Positions 10,825-23,059 of a stretch of DNA of 64,000 bases are shown piece by piece. This DNA is from Triatoma infestans (Eukaryota; Arthropoda; Insecta; Hemiptera; Reduviidae). The notes under the pieces are model-generated. The model saw only the letters and a list, made by a program, of their open reading frames with translations. It made no database searches and was not told where the DNA came from. The stretch is taken from NCBI GenBank assembly GCA_011037195.1, contig JAAEAF010014385.1, positions 1 to 64,000 on the forward strand, given 5' to 3'. The stretch's first letter is position 1; each line of letters begins with the position of its first letter. The position numbers and the translations under genes were made by a program.

Positions 10825-13800
10825 ATGCTGGCTCGTTTCTCTTATGCCCCAGCGCAGTTAAAGGTTTCACGGCTGAAATGCGACGACAATGGCCTATTAC
10901 TGGAAGGAAAGGTTGCGGGTGAAGCCTGCCAGATGGTCGTAGACACCGGAGCCACCCACACTATCATCAGGAAAGCTTTCCTACCGAAGTGGAATTTAAG
11001 AACTCCGTCGAGAGGATATCTAATCGTGACGGCCAATGGGGAGAGCATGGATATCGTGGGAGAAACCCAGGTCACCATCGAGGTGGTTAGTAAGAAGATC
11101 CCCATCATGTTTTTGTGGCAGATATTGAGGATCCAGTCATACTGGGGATGGATTTTATGAAGGCCCATAAAGTCGTCCTGAATTTTGACGAGAGATCTAT
11201 GCGAATAGGGAACGAAGAGACCGTTCTAAAGATGTGTAAAGAAGATGATGGAGTGGTAAGGCAAGTGATGCTTTCGGAAGACCTTATCCTACCGCCACGG
11301 AGTGAAGCCATAGCCGCCATCGCATTGGAGGAAAAACCAGGAGGGTTACTGGGAGTGTTAGAGCCGGCTCCGCAACTCGACAACGGCATTCTCGTAGGAC
11401 GGACGCTTATTTCTGCTAAACTAATAAAATACCGGCTAGACTTTTGAATACTAAGGATTTCGTCCAAAAGCTGAAGAAGGGAACGATCATAGGCAGGTGT
11501 GAAAAGGTCAAGATGATAACCGGTTCCGAGACTATTAGCGCAGATCTAGCCGAGAGGCAACCTGCACCAAAATCCAGAGTAATGAAAGAGTTCATAAAAA
11601 CTGCAGTCGCCGCTTTGAAACCTGAGGACATAAAACCGGCCGAAGAGCTGCTATGGAAGTTCCAACATGTGTTTTCTTGCAGCGACAAAGATCTTGGAAG
11701 GACGAAGACGGTGCAACACCGAATCAATACGGGCGATCATCCACCCAGTAAGCAACCACCACGAAGGATTCCCCTGGCCAAACAACAGGAAGTTGACCGG
11801 ATGTTAGACGACATGAAGACACAAGGCGTTATCGAACCCTCCAGCAGGCCTTGGGCTTCTCCCGTTGTGTTGGTCAAGAAGAAGGACGAATCGACAAGAT
11901 TCTGTGTTGACTACCGCAAGCTTAAGGACATCACGAAGAAGGACAGCTACCGTTGCCACAAATAGACGACACTCTGGACACCTTAGCGGAGGCCAAATGG
12001 TTCTCGACTTTGGACTTGAAGAGCGGGTACTGGCAAGTGGAGGTACATCCAGAGGATCGCGAGAAGACAGCTTTTTCCACAGGTAGAGGACTATGGCAGT
12101 TCAACGTAATGCCATTCGGACTCTGCAATGCCTCGGCTACTTTCGAGAGGCTGATGGAGACAACTCTGAGAGGGTTACATTGGCGGAACTGCCTGATTTA
12201 CCTAGACGACGTTGTCATCTTTAGCAAGACCTTGAAGGAACACCTCAGGCATTTAGAAGAGGTCTTAAAAAAATTGTCCAGCGTTGGCTTGAAGCTTAGC
12301 CTGAAGAAATGCCAACTGTTTGGCAAGGAGGTGAAATACCTGGGACATATTGTTGCCGCGGAAGGAGTGAAGACCGATCCTGAGAAGATTGAAGCCGTGA
12401 GTGCGTGGCCAGTCCCGAAAGATAAGCGTGAAATCAGAAGTTTCCTGGGGCTGTGTACTTACTACAGGAGATTTGTCCTCGGATTTGCAGACATAGCCAG
12501 GCTACTACATCGGTTGACTGAAAATGAGCAACCTTTTGAATGGACACCTAAATGCCAAGAAGCATTCGATCGACTCAAGAAAGCCTTATTGACGTCCCCA
12601 ATCTTGGCATTTCCGAGGGCTGATTGCGAATTCATAGTAGACACAGATGATAGCGCAGTTGGAATAGGGGGTGTACTTTCCCAGGTACAGGATGGTGAAG
12701 AACGAGTCATTGCGTACTTCTCTAAAACTCTCTCTAAGGCTGAAAAGGATTACTGTGTCACTAGGAAAGAGCTTCTGGCAATCGTGAAGACACTGGAACA
12801 TTTCCATAAATACTTGTATGGACAGCCCTTCCTATTGCGGACAGATCACGCTTCACTGACTTGGCTCTTAAATTTCAAGAACCCGGAAGGACAAGTAGCT
12901 CGCTGGATAGAAAGATTGCAGGAATACCAATTCAAGATCATCCACCGCAAGGGAAGACTCCATGGCAACGCTGATGCTCTTTCAAGACGGCCTTGCAATA
13001 CGGATTGCAAGCACTGTAGCAAGATAGAACTGAAGGAGCAGGGACAATGCAAAAGAACCACGGTCTTACCACTAGAAGAATGGAGCCCTGAAGTGATTAG
13101 GGAAGAACAACTTAAAGATGAGGACATCGGACCAGTGCTCAAGTTTAAAGAATGTGGGTCAAGACCGGACTGGAAAGACATTGCACCAAGCAGTCGGGAT
13201 GTGAAATGCTACTCCGCGCAATGGGATTCGCTTACCGTTAAAGATGGCGTATTGCTACGGATCTGGGAAAGCGCAGATGGCAAAGACACAAGGAATCAGG
13301 TAATTCTACCTGCATCGAAGAGGGAAGAAGTGTTAGCGGAAGTGCACGGAGGCATTACTGGCGGCCATTTCGGAGTAAAGAAGACATTGGAAAAGTTGAG
13401 GCAGCGGTTCTATTGGGTAGGCTACCACCAGGATGTTGAAGATTGGTGCCGGCGATGCACGGAATGTGTAGCGAGCAAAGGACCCAGAAGTAGAACCCGT
13501 GGCGCTATGAGGCAGTACAATGTTGGAGCACCGTTCGAAAGAATAGCTATCGATATAGCCGGCACGTTCCCAAAAACTAAAAAGGGAAATCGCTATATAC
13601 TAGTTGCGGCGGACTACTTTAGCAAGTGGACGGAGGCGTATGCTTTGCCAACCCAGGACGCATCAGCTGTGGCCGAAGCTCTAGTGAATAACCTGTTCAG
13701 CCGTTTCGGGATTCCGTTAGAATTACATTCCGATCAAGGGAGAAACTTTGTGTCACAGGTGTTCAAGGCGGTCTGCGGGATTCTTGGCATCAGGAAGACG

Positions 13801-14372
13801 AGGACAACGCCGCTTCACCCTCAGTCTGACGGCATGGTGGAGCGATTTATCCAGACTCTAGGAAGCCATTTAAGGATTTTGGTGAATGAACGCCAGGACG
13901 ACTGGGACGAACATATACTCTAATAATGATGGCGTACCGTTCGGCTGTCCACGAGACCACGGGCCGCACACCTGCCAGCGTTGTGCTTGGAAGAGAACTT
14001 CGGCTACCCAGTGACCTGTTATTTGGCAGTCCAGAAGAGGAGGAAACGGACGTGGACAACTACGCAGAAGAGCTTCGCCGCAGATTGAGGACCATCCATG
14101 GAAAGGTGCGCGACAAGATGGTGTTAGAAAGTGACCGGATGAAAACGCGGTACGATCTACAGGTCAGCGGAAGGACCTTCCGGGAAGGCGAGAAGGTATG
14201 GCTTTATAATCCGGTACGGAAGAAGGGAAGGTCCCCAAAACTCCAAAACGATTGGGAAGGACCATACACGATCATATCAAGGCTCAACGACCTGGTGTAC
14301 CGAATCCAACGGACGCCCAGATCCAAAATGAAAGTCGTACATCTGGATCGGTTACTGCCTTACGTCACCAGC
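10825..14372 (+). pseudogene. pol: pol of gypsy #1: protease, RT, RNase H, integrase (broken)
   Basis: The domains run in order. Aspartic protease has VDTGATHTII near 10940. Reverse transcriptase has FCVDYRKL near 11905 and the catalytic YLDD near 12200. RNase H has DTDDSAVGIGG near 12640. The integrase HHCC finger lies near 13340-13470 and its core has AIDIAGTFP and SDQGRNF near 13550 and 13730. The frame breaks near 11130, 11445 and 11955, with a stop at 13921-13923. The C-terminus is cut by a nested LINE; its last codons lie after it and stop at 15603-15605. Confidence 0.9.
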
Positions 14373-15563
14373 ATCCCCCTACAGTATGTGGTAGTGGGAG
14401 AGGCAATGAAAGGGTACCTCAGAATGAGGTGCAAGGGAGAATGGGTGAGAACCTTCCGGGGGGATCACACTAAGATCGAGGACGAAATTTGGCAAGTGAA
14501 CCGATTTCTGCTATCCAAACTTGATGAGACGAGCAAGAAATGGGGATTTGAGAGAGATTATGAGATTACGATTGGCAGTATAGGGGATGATAAGCTCACG
14601 AGACCAACGGAGTCGGGCAGCGGTATTATTCGCTGCTATTCAGATGGCTTTAGGCAGGAGGGTACTGGTCTGTCGGGGGCGGGAGGATGGTTTCAGGAGT
14701 TGGATAGAGGGAGTTCGGTGGCCTTAGGTGGTTTGGCCACTGTTTTCCAGTCTGAGGTGGTGGGCATCATTGAATGCTGCCACCTTGTGGGAGAGTGGCT
14801 AGGAGAGTTTAAGGAAATGCGGATCTTCTCTGATAGTCAAGCCGCACTAAGGGCTTTAAGTAAGCCGTGGTGGAGTTCGAAATTAGTGGGAGAATGTAGG
14901 AGAAGGCTTAACGCTTTGGCTCGGAGGGGTAAGGTGCATCTCTATTGGATACCCGGACATGCGGGAATAGAGGGCAATAGAGGGCGGATCGGCTGGCCAG
15001 GGAGGGAGTCATTACCCATTTTATGGTCCTGAACCGCCTGGCCGTTACAAAGACGTTTCGCGACAAACAGATTAGACTTTGGGAGACGAGAGCTTTGGAG
15101 AAACGCTGGGGGGACACGCAGGGGTGCCTCCAAGCCAAAAGATTTATAAGGCAAGCAAGCAGGGAATCTCGGAGTATCTCCTGTCTCTTAGTAGGACGGG
15201 TTTGAGGACCTTGGTAGGAATAGTGACTGGACACACTTGGGTGTCCAGTCACTTGTTTAACATAGGGAGGACACGGAGTCCCATTTGTCAGAATTGTGAT
15301 GACGGAGTTAGGGAAACGGTGTTTCACTACCTATGTCAGTGTCCCCGTTTCGCCGGAACTAGGTTTCGTATATTTGGGAGGACACCACTCTCGCAGGATT
15401 GCCTGGGCGAGTTGGAGTTTGGGGATATCTTGAGATATTGCAGATTAACCGGCAAGTTACCGGGGGAGATTAATTAAGGGGTTACGGGGGGTATCGGGGG
15501 GATAAGAGCCACATAGGCTTAGGTCCCGCGCCTTTTGGGCACCCGTTTTGATAATAATAATAA
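14373..15563 (+). mobile_element. 5'-truncated LINE nested in the gypsy pol gene
   Basis: The insertion is flanked by the target duplication TACGTCACCAGC (14361-14372 and 15564-15575) and ends in a TAATAATAATAAT tail. The first 660 bp stay in frame with the gypsy integrase, so an open frame continues from integrase into a LINE-type RNase H (CYSDGF, QSEVVGI, FSDSQAA, WIPGHAGIEGN). After a frameshift the C-terminal knuckle CQNC...H....C follows at about 15285-15345. The layout and TAA tail fit the I/R1-like LINE group. Confidence 0.88.
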
Positions 15564-15603
15564 TACGTCACCAGCGATGTTTCTGTTCGGGGCGAACAGA
15601 TCT

Positions 15604-15613
15604 GAGAGGGGAG
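15604..15613 (+). other. Polypurine tract of gypsy #1
   Basis: GAGAGGGGAG lies directly before the 3' LTR and overlaps the pol stop codon. This is the usual plus-strand priming position. Confidence 0.75.
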
Positions 15614-15616
15614 CAG

Positions 15617-16029
15617 TGTAACGCAGCTAGATGGTACACTAGCAGTGTAACGCTAGTGGTGCCATCTAGGAGAGAAGACAGGTACCTAAGGTTCTCTTAG
15701 TGGCCGTAGGAAGCGCTGGCGGCGCTCTAGTTTTGACTGGAATAGTCGAGAGAAGTCTGGAATGTTCTCTACTGGTATAAATAGAGAGACCACAGAGAGT
15801 TCAGAGAGCTTTTCAACAAGTTACAAGTTTGTGAAAAGTGTACAAAAGTGAACAAAGTGAACTTTTGTAGTTTAAAGTGTGAAATAATTATTATTAAGCG
15901 TTGTATTTAATAATTTATCGTGTATAGCAATAAATTGGTGTTTTTTTTTATTGAAGTTTAGAGTATTTTATCTATACGAACCCACTTAAAACTAGTTGCA
16001 GTAGCTAGTTTAGAAAGAAAAACATTGCA
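15617..16029 (+). repeat. 3' LTR of gypsy #1
   Basis: This 413-bp LTR is longer than the 5' LTR mainly because its first bases are repeated: TGTAACGC occurs at 15617 and again at 15646 after a 29-bp unit. The remainder differs at scattered sites, so the insertion is not recent. Confidence 0.9.
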
Positions 16030-16033
16030 GTAT

Positions 16034-16228
16034 ATATTTCTGTCGTGTAACCTATGACAGGTATTGGGGCAATCATCAGTTGGTAGCATGACGTCACCAC
16101 ATGTTATGTCATGAAATTCGCTACCATTACAAGTAGTTAATAACAGGAAACTATTTCTGTATTGAAGACAAAAAGATAAACTTCTCCCTGGCTACAACAG
16201 TAAATAAACAAATCAACAAACACATTAC
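16034..16228. other. Intron 1 remnant next to exon 1, minus kinesin copy
   Basis: This matches the reverse complement of about 26504-26720 of the plus copy. No coding signal is present. Confidence 0.6.
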
Positions 16229-16318
16229 CTCTCGATTATTTTCAATTTTGAAGTTCACCACGTCTCGCTCAACAGTCGGGAACACCCTGACGTAGAATTT
16301 CACCTCTCTCTTTACCAT
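16229..16318 (-). CDS. Kinesin-9-like motor, minus copy, exon 1
   Basis: The exon starts at the ATG at 16318 and ends GAG|GTAATG in phase 0. The 30 residues begin MVKREVKFYVRVFP, the first motor strand (the V.VRVRP pattern of kinesins). Only two of 90 bases differ from the plus copy, one silent and one S to T. The start is chosen because it begins the conserved strand and is shared by both copies. The 9.9-kb intron to exon 2 is swollen by gypsy #1 and a LINE piece. Confidence 0.78.
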
Positions 16319-17488
16319 TATCACCAATCGTCAATATAATAAGTAATATGTCTACTGTCTAATATCTAATATGTTTAGATACCTAAATTACTATATGTCA
16401 ATGACAAAATAAATATTAATACTATTACAATTTTTTTTTTTAAATCCATCAGCTGTAATATTATATTTATGATAATTTTTATTTTTTTCTTAGTTACAAT
16501 AAATTTTGTGTATTTAATAAACCTTCATGTATACATAGCTAGCTAACCTCAAAACATATTTCTGTTTGTGTTTTGGCGCTGAACATAAAAAATAGAATAA
16601 AAATAAAGTTGTTGTGTAATACGAGTTGAATACAGTGGTAACCTATCTTGAATAATGTAATAATTTAGAGACGCAATGAAATATTAATTAGTGCACCTCA
16701 ATTAATAAAAGGAATGTAAAGTATGGGCAACATTGATTTATGAGCCTGATTCTCCAAAAAATGAAGAACGATCTTACATGTGCAATAATTTTAATAAAAT
16801 TTATATTTGTGACTTAAAGATTTATTTTCAAAACAATCTCTCAGTTAAGAAAAAGGAATGTAAAAACATTTGCTGACATTTCTAAAAACAAATTAAAATC
16901 TGTTCTGGACTGGCCGACCTGTCCCCTGGTTTGAACAGTATGAATAAATAGCTAGAGTGAAACATTCACACAGCTTTTCTCTGTATGCTATTCACACAGT
17001 TCTGATACACAACTTTACTTAAAAGACTGATAAACTTGGTTGACAACCAACTAATCCCAATTAAACCGATGGTGGAACTGAAATGAACTAATTGGCATTA
17101 TATAGAGAATCTCAACTAACCATTCAGCTCTCTCAAAAATCAATTCTATAGGAAGAATGTTATGAATAAAAGTGAATGGCCTATGTGCACTTTGTATGCG
17201 ACGTTTAAAGAAAAACATTAAATATTTATCCGAGAAAATCGCGAAAAAACACGTTCGGAACATGGCACTTCCGGTTGATAGTTTTGACCGAAACTATGGT
17301 GTGGAAGCGATGGTGGTATCAATGCAGAATATCAAGTTGCAGCTTCCTGCAGTTTTTCGTTTTTGTGATCATTCAATATCCTTATAATTAAGAAGTAAGT
17401 TATTCCACTATTTAAAAATTAATAATAAAAATACGCGTAAAAAACATTAATCCTAGTAATATTGATAACATGAACAGAAAGGAAGGAT
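16319..17488. other. Shared upstream region, left side
   Basis: This is AT-rich sequence 5' of the minus kinesin copy. Up to about 16600 it mirrors 26100-26410. It could contain promoter or 5' UTR sequence, but no clear motif is visible. Confidence 0.4.
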
Positions 17489-18056
17489 AAAAAATCGAAG
17501 AGTATTCGGGCTATAGAAGACATGCTGCTAAATACTTATCTGTTAAAGACGGCTATAACTAGTTGGGTTCTAACCTAAGGGAATTTTAAGAATTTTGTTA
17601 GGTTGTAACCTAATGTTATTTGTTCACTTGGTATTTAAATGGTTACAAAGATAACAAGGCCGAATGAAAGCCGAATATTGACGGAAAAAGACGAAGAGTC
17701 CTTTAACTAGGTTTAACTATATCGCCTGCATTACTTAGCAAGCTTAAATAGAAATAGTAAAAATGTGCAGAGAGCAACCGATGAATATAGTGTTCGTATT
17801 TTTAAAAAAACTGCTTTGAAACGCTCACGCAACTTAATCTCTCTTCATCCAGTTTTCAAAATAATTGTAATTGACAAATTTTATAGAGTTGTGTACCAAC
17901 TTTAATGAAATTCGTCGAAAACTGAAAACCTTATTCAGTAAAAGCGCACTTCCAGCTTACTAATTTTCTTAAAATTAAGAATTTTAGCCATCTATTTATT
18001 TATAATAATTAATTTTGTTGGATGGTAGATTTATATAATCAACTATTATGTACACT
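17489..18056 (+). repeat. Segmental direct repeat, copy 1
   Basis: About 570 bp match 20417-20991 almost throughout, from AAATCGAAGAGTATTCGGG to a run ending ATATAATCAACTATTAT. The last part belongs to the dispersed module family. The high similarity suggests a recent local duplication. No gene. Confidence 0.75.
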
Positions 18057-18059
18057 AAA

Positions 18060-18720
18060 GAAAAACATAACCCTACCCCTCCAACAAAAGTCTCCCTAAA
18101 TGACTAGGAGAAATGTTTCAAATAAAAACTGTAGTTCTATATAAGTGTAGTTCACATTCCTAGCTTAAAAAAATCGCTAGAGCCGTTTTCCAGAAAATAC
18201 CGGAAAAGTGAAAAATACATTTCTGTAAAAACGCACTTCCGGTCACCCGATTTTTAGAACTCGGAATTTCAACAATACATTTAATTCTCATTAATATTAT
18301 TTAGATGATAGAATAGTTTAATAAACTAAAATAGCTCTTTAGGGGAAAACCTAATTCCACCGCTCCCCCAAAAGTGCTTTTAAATGAATTTTTCCAGAGA
18401 AATGTTTTAAATAAAAGTTGTAGCTCATTGTATGTGTAGTTGACACACTAAGTTTGAAGAAAATCGTCGGAGCCAGATTTGAGAAAAACGCAAAAAAGGA
18501 AAAAAAAACCACTAGTAAAGTGGAAATTCCGCTTGAAGAATTTTGTCAGATAACGTACAGTCAGATTCCATGGTGATACCTAAATGGAATATTGCTAAAA
18601 ACCACTTTTTTGGACTCAGGGGACCTCGAAAAGAATATTTCCGGTGAAAACTCGATATTGAAAATTTGACATTATTGCAATACTAGGAGTAAGAGGAAGT
18701 AAACAAATCGCGAGAAAATA
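18060..18720 (+). repeat. Dispersed module repeat with terminal hairpin
   Basis: Units centred near 18170 and 18460 share a GAAAATCG..(A)GAGCC core and CACTTCCGG. The copy ends with GGTGAAAACTCGATATTGAAAATTTGAC, AATACTAGGAGTAAGAGG and AAGTAAA. The same tail occurs at about 29960, 36400 (inverted), 39885 and, degraded, 44690. No open frame is conserved. Confidence 0.6.
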
Positions 18721-20416
18721 AAAAAAAAAAATCAGTAAAGTGGTACTTCCGGTTGAGTTGTATAATACTGAGTCACTGTAGCACCCTGATTCGTGGGGCT
18801 CGCTTTTAACAACGTTGTGGAATATGGACTTACCGTGATTGTATAGTAAATCCAGGGAAAAATAAAAATACATATTTTAAGGTGAGATACCTCTCGGATG
18901 GGCTCTGTTTAATAGGAAACAGCAAAAATTAAATCGTGAAAAATACTGGTTGGCTTTTAAATAACATAATATAGAGTCGAGCAAATGGGAAATTAAAATA
19001 TTAAACGTATAGGAAAAATGAAATATAAATTAAATATAAAAAAAGGGCTAGCAAATATTATTTATTATCACTTTCAATAAGCCAAAGGAATGGCGCTTAC
19101 CTTGAAACGCAGAATCCTTGATGCTAAAATTGGAAGACCCATCTGTCCTTGGCCCATATCGGGGAAAAGGAGAGAGGAAAAAATAGGAATAAGGAAATAA
19201 TTCGTATGTGCATCGAACTTTTGAGTCTTGACCAATACATTCCAAATTGGTTGATGATTGTAGATAATAATTAAATGGGCTCCCAGAAGCTGCACGGCAG
19301 GAAACCAACCGGAAGTAACAACTATGTAATTTCACAATACACTTATGCAGGCCCGAGAGAACCAAGCCGCTAAGTCGACAAAAAGACCAGTTTATTAATA
19401 CTAACCAGGAAAACCAGAAGTAACAAACTTAGGTTTTAACAATTATGGGAACGATACTACACCTATTCAAGGGAGTGTTGTATGACTTACTGCTTCGAGC
19501 TTAAAATGGCGACTAACTCATAAAAGAGAATTCATAGATTACCTCGCTCTACACTTTGGGGAGTCTATAGATTAGTAAATTATTGTACCTATTGGCGGCA
19601 AATTTGAATTTATATTAAATACCGAACAGTGTTTGTCATCATCTTAAAGATCTCGTCAATAGCTGGTAACCCAAGAGAAATCCTAACTTAATGGTACATC
19701 AAATTGTCTAAAACAGGTTTGGAATAAGAAAGGACTAACAGCTCCTCTCTGTGTTATTCATTATTTAAAGATCTGATCAATCGCAGGTAACTCCTTTTTT
19801 CTAAGAAATCATTTATTAAAAAAAACTGAAATCACGAGACGTTATTGGCAACAATCGGAAATCGGTACAACAGTTCCTGACACAACAAGTGATATAAACA
19901 TAATGATATAAGACATAAGCAAAAACATGATACAAAATCATGAAAAAATAACGAGACATATATTCCCTGATCTTATTATAGTAATGCGCTTCGCACCGTC
20001 TACAGCGTCCCAAATCCCTTAGGAAGCTATCGCTGTGTGAAAGCGCTTCCCTCAATCTTCAATATTAATTTTTTTCTCTGTTATCGTTTCAGTAATTTAG
20101 AAAATTAATAGTTTGGACATGTGTTAGAAACTGTTATCATGGTTACTCTAAATTGTCTAAAACTGGTTTGGAATATGAACTAAAGGCCTCCCTACCCTCA
20201 TGTTTGTTATAAAGATCTCGTTGGTTAGCACTTAATGCCCCTCTGGGGGAAGGAGAGTGGAGAGAAAGCCAAATTTAACTACGAAGCATTGTTTTCGAGA
20301 TAATTATGAAAATATATAAAAATTGTAACAGAACTTCCTGTTGGTTCTGTTTATAAGCGAACATTAAATCGAGTTGGAATTTCATGTTCTATTTTAAGCT
20401 TTTCTCCAAAAACAAC
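18721..20416. other. AT-rich sequence without a recognised gene
   Basis: Short open frames on both strands have no recognisable motifs. Two related stretches near 19620-19790 and 20130-20220 each mention AAAGATCTCGT and resemble one another loosely. Confidence 0.35.
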
Positions 20417-20991
20417 GAAAAAATCGAAGTGTATTCGGGCTATAGAAGACATGCTGCTAAATGCTTATCTGTTAAAGACGGCTATAACTAGTTGGGTTCT
20501 AACCTAAGGGAATTTTAAGAATTTTGTTAGGTTGTAACCTCATGTTATTTGTTCACTTGGTATTTAAATGGTTACAAAGATAACAAGGCCGAATGAAAGC
20601 CGAATATTGACGGAAAAAGACGAAGAGTCCTTTAACTAGGTTTAACTATATTGCCTGCATTACTTAGCAAGCTTAAAAAAATAGAAAAAGTAAAAATGTG
20701 CAGAGAGCAACCGATGATTATAGTGTTCGTATTTTTTAAAAAAAGTGCTTTGAAACGCTCACGCAACTTAATCTCTCTTCATCCAGTTTTCAAAATAATT
20801 GTAATTGACAAATTTTATAGAGTTGTGTACCAACTTTAATGAAATTCGTCGAAAACTGAAAACCTTGTTCAGTAAAAGCGCACTTCCGGCTTACTAATTT
20901 TCTTAAAATTCAGAATTTTAGCCATCTATTTATTTATAATTAATGTTGTTTGGATGGTAGATTTATATAATCAACTATTATAGTACACAAG
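20417..20991 (+). repeat. Segmental direct repeat, copy 2
   Basis: This is the near-identical partner of 17489-18056 in the same orientation, 2.9 kb downstream. Scattered single-base and homopolymer-length differences separate the two. A third, short piece lies at 21353-21464. Confidence 0.75.
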
Positions 20992-21228
20992 TAACACATG
21001 TTACAATTTTAAAATAACTAAAGTAAAAAAGAAAAAACTGTTTTAACCACCTGACGCTATATAAGAAAATGGACTCTCTTGAAATCAAATTTTTAAAAGT
21101 ATATAATAATTATAACCAAGGTATGCATAATTTGTGGACACTACAAATATAATATTGTAAAAATAAATAATTTTGAAAATCAATTTGTTATAAAAAAAAA
21201 TCTATGTATTTTGCAGATTCTAATTACT

Positions 21229-21268
21229 ACCCCTGAAGAAAACACGTGCAAGTGTTGAAACGTTGGGT
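21229..21268 (+). ncRNA. Hammerhead-ribozyme-like motif (family C)
   Basis: The parts are ACCC, CTGAAGA, A, AACAC-GTGCAA-GTGTT, GAAAC, GTT, GGGT. Helix I has four pairs (ACCC/GGGT), helix II five (AACAC/GTGTT) and helix III the minimal AC/GT, with T at the cleavage position. The helix sequences share nothing with family A, but the core and spacing, including the single extra base after CTGAAGA, are the same. Confidence 0.55.
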
Positions 21269-21352
21269 TTGTAAAGAAAGAATGGTTTGTAAATTATAAA
21301 TAAAAATATAATTTAAAATCAAGGCTGAATAAAGGTTCAAAAATTCTATAAA

Positions 21353-21464
21353 CTAATATATCGCCTGCATTACTTAGCAAGTTTAAATAGAAAAAAGTAA
21401 AAATGTGCAGAGAGCAACCGATGAATATAGTGTTCGTATTTTTTTAAAAAACTGCTTTGAATAT
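21353..21464 (+). repeat. Partial third copy of the segmental repeat
   Basis: The sequence from ATATCGCCTGCATTACTTAG to ACTGCTTTGA matches 17719-17823 and the corresponding part of copy 2. Confidence 0.65.
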
Positions 21465-22087
21465 ATAGATACACGGTACTATTCTACGCACTATTCTCGT
21501 ATTTATAACCTAACAATTCTAATTCTTTTACAAGTGCAACAAGTATATTATTCGAAACTCCCCAGGATGTGAGTTGTTTCTCTGAAAAATCATTCGAAAA
21601 GAACTAAACCTTTTTGCAAAAAAAGTATTAACTAATGAATTTCTTAGGTAATCCCAGTCATAGGAATTATAAATATACTTAATTTACCAAAAAAATTATT
21701 CTTATTTTCTCACTTAATTTAAACTACTCACTAGTTTTACCTTCTTTTTGAGATTTCTCTTCCTTTAGAATTGAGATGTTTAGCTGATGTAATAAAAACA
21801 ACCATAATGCGAATATTAAATCAACTTATTAAAATCATAAACTTATTATTGTTTGACTACCATAATGGTCATACACTTATTCAATAATTTCCTTTATTAA
21901 AATTTTGCATCATTGTTGAAAACACACAAATTTCAACAAGTGTTAAGAAATATAGATGAAATTGTACATTACATTCTGAACAGAACAAAATCTAGGTCCA
22001 GGACATAATCAGAACCGATTCAATTCGGACATCGTGGAGTTTTTGTCATGTTGATGTAAAATAATATAAGTTATAAGATGAAGTTTA

Positions 22088-23059
22088 TTTATTATTATTA
22101 TTATTATGATTTGTCTGTGGGGAGGAAAACCCTACGCTATCCAAAGCCTCACTGGGCCCATATAGCTACCCCAAGAAAAACAACAACAAACCGGGTCTAG
22201 AACAAAAATCCAGACCCGGATCTAATCCGTCTAAGATTCACCGCAGTCCGAATGAATCGGACAATAACTTTAAGCGGAAATAGCTAAGCTTTTCCACAGA
22301 CATCCTAATCCGACCAAAGGTCCTGAACCTAATTTCCTCACAACCCAGGCAATCAGTCATAAGATGGATGGATGTTTCCTCCTCTGTCTCACAGACTATA
22401 CAAAATGGATCCGGCATGAGCCCCATTATGTAGAGATGTCTCCTTAAACCACAATGTCCAGTAAGAGATCCAACCAGATGCGAGAGCGCTCCGTGAAAAA
22501 CACAGCACCGTCTCACTAATGGCCTTGTCCGGACCCCCGATGAGCATTTTGGACTGTCGAAAACCAACTGAGCTCATCCATAAGGATGAATGCTGTGAAG
22601 CTGTCCATGTCTGGAAGCCTGACAGACATGCGCCAGAAAACATGCCAACAGTAGGCTCGGGACCAATGAAAAGAAGAGAGGCGCCTAATTTGGCAAAGCT
22701 ATCCACCTCCTCATTCCAAAAAATTCCCATGTGACCTGGCACCCAGACTAGAAGCACATCCTTCAGAGAAGAAACCTCTTCCAGTCTTTTAGAACATTCT
22801 AACACCAACCTGGAAGTGAAGACACATGAACCCAGCGCCTTCAGCGCAGCCTGGCTGTCCGAGCAGATACAAACACCTTTTAAGTTAGTGTTACGTACCC
22901 TCTCATGCAAGGCACAACAAGAAGAATAGCATAAACTTGAGTCTGGAAGACCGTGGTCCATTCACCAAGAGATACTGCCAAAGGATCTCCGGTCTCAAAA
23001 TAGACCGCAGCTCCAGACCTACCATCCATTCTGGAAACGTCCGTGTAACACCGCAAGTT
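22088..23059 (-). mobile_element. 5'-truncated LINE (RNase H and C-terminal knuckle)
   Basis: It is flanked by the duplication GATGAAGTTTA (22077-22087 and 23060-23070) and has a (TAA)n-type 3' tail at 22088-22110. On the minus strand it carries the end of an RNase H domain (CSDSQAALKAL, WVPGHMGI) and a CX2CX8HX4C knuckle (CIVCETEEETSIHLMTDC). A frameshift lies near 22560. It belongs to the same broad LINE group as 14373-15563 but is a different family. It is inserted near the centre of the inverted duplication, in the left arm only. Confidence 0.85.

Larger units (their letters stand above)
9140..16029 (+). mobile_element. Ty3/gypsy LTR retrotransposon #1 in intron 1 of the minus kinesin copy
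   Basis: Two LTRs (9140-9533 and 15617-16029) begin TGTAACGC, end in CA and are flanked by the 4-bp duplication GTAT (9136-9139 and 16030-16033). Internally, in order, there is a primer binding site, a gag with a coiled coil and knuckle, protease, reverse transcriptase, RNase H and integrase, and a purine tract. This is the Ty3/gypsy domain order. No envelope gene is seen. Several frameshifts and stops, plus a nested LINE (14373-15563), make it non-autonomous. Confidence 0.92.

Noticed and set aside
14580..15032. A host RNase H gene
   Set aside because: The domain is bracketed by a target duplication and a TAA tail and is followed by a LINE knuckle, so it belongs to a retrotransposon.
18670..18710. 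Helitron end (hairpin near the terminus of the module repeat)
   Set aside because: The palindrome is followed by AAGTAAA rather than CTRR, and no TC start or A-T insertion site could be shown.
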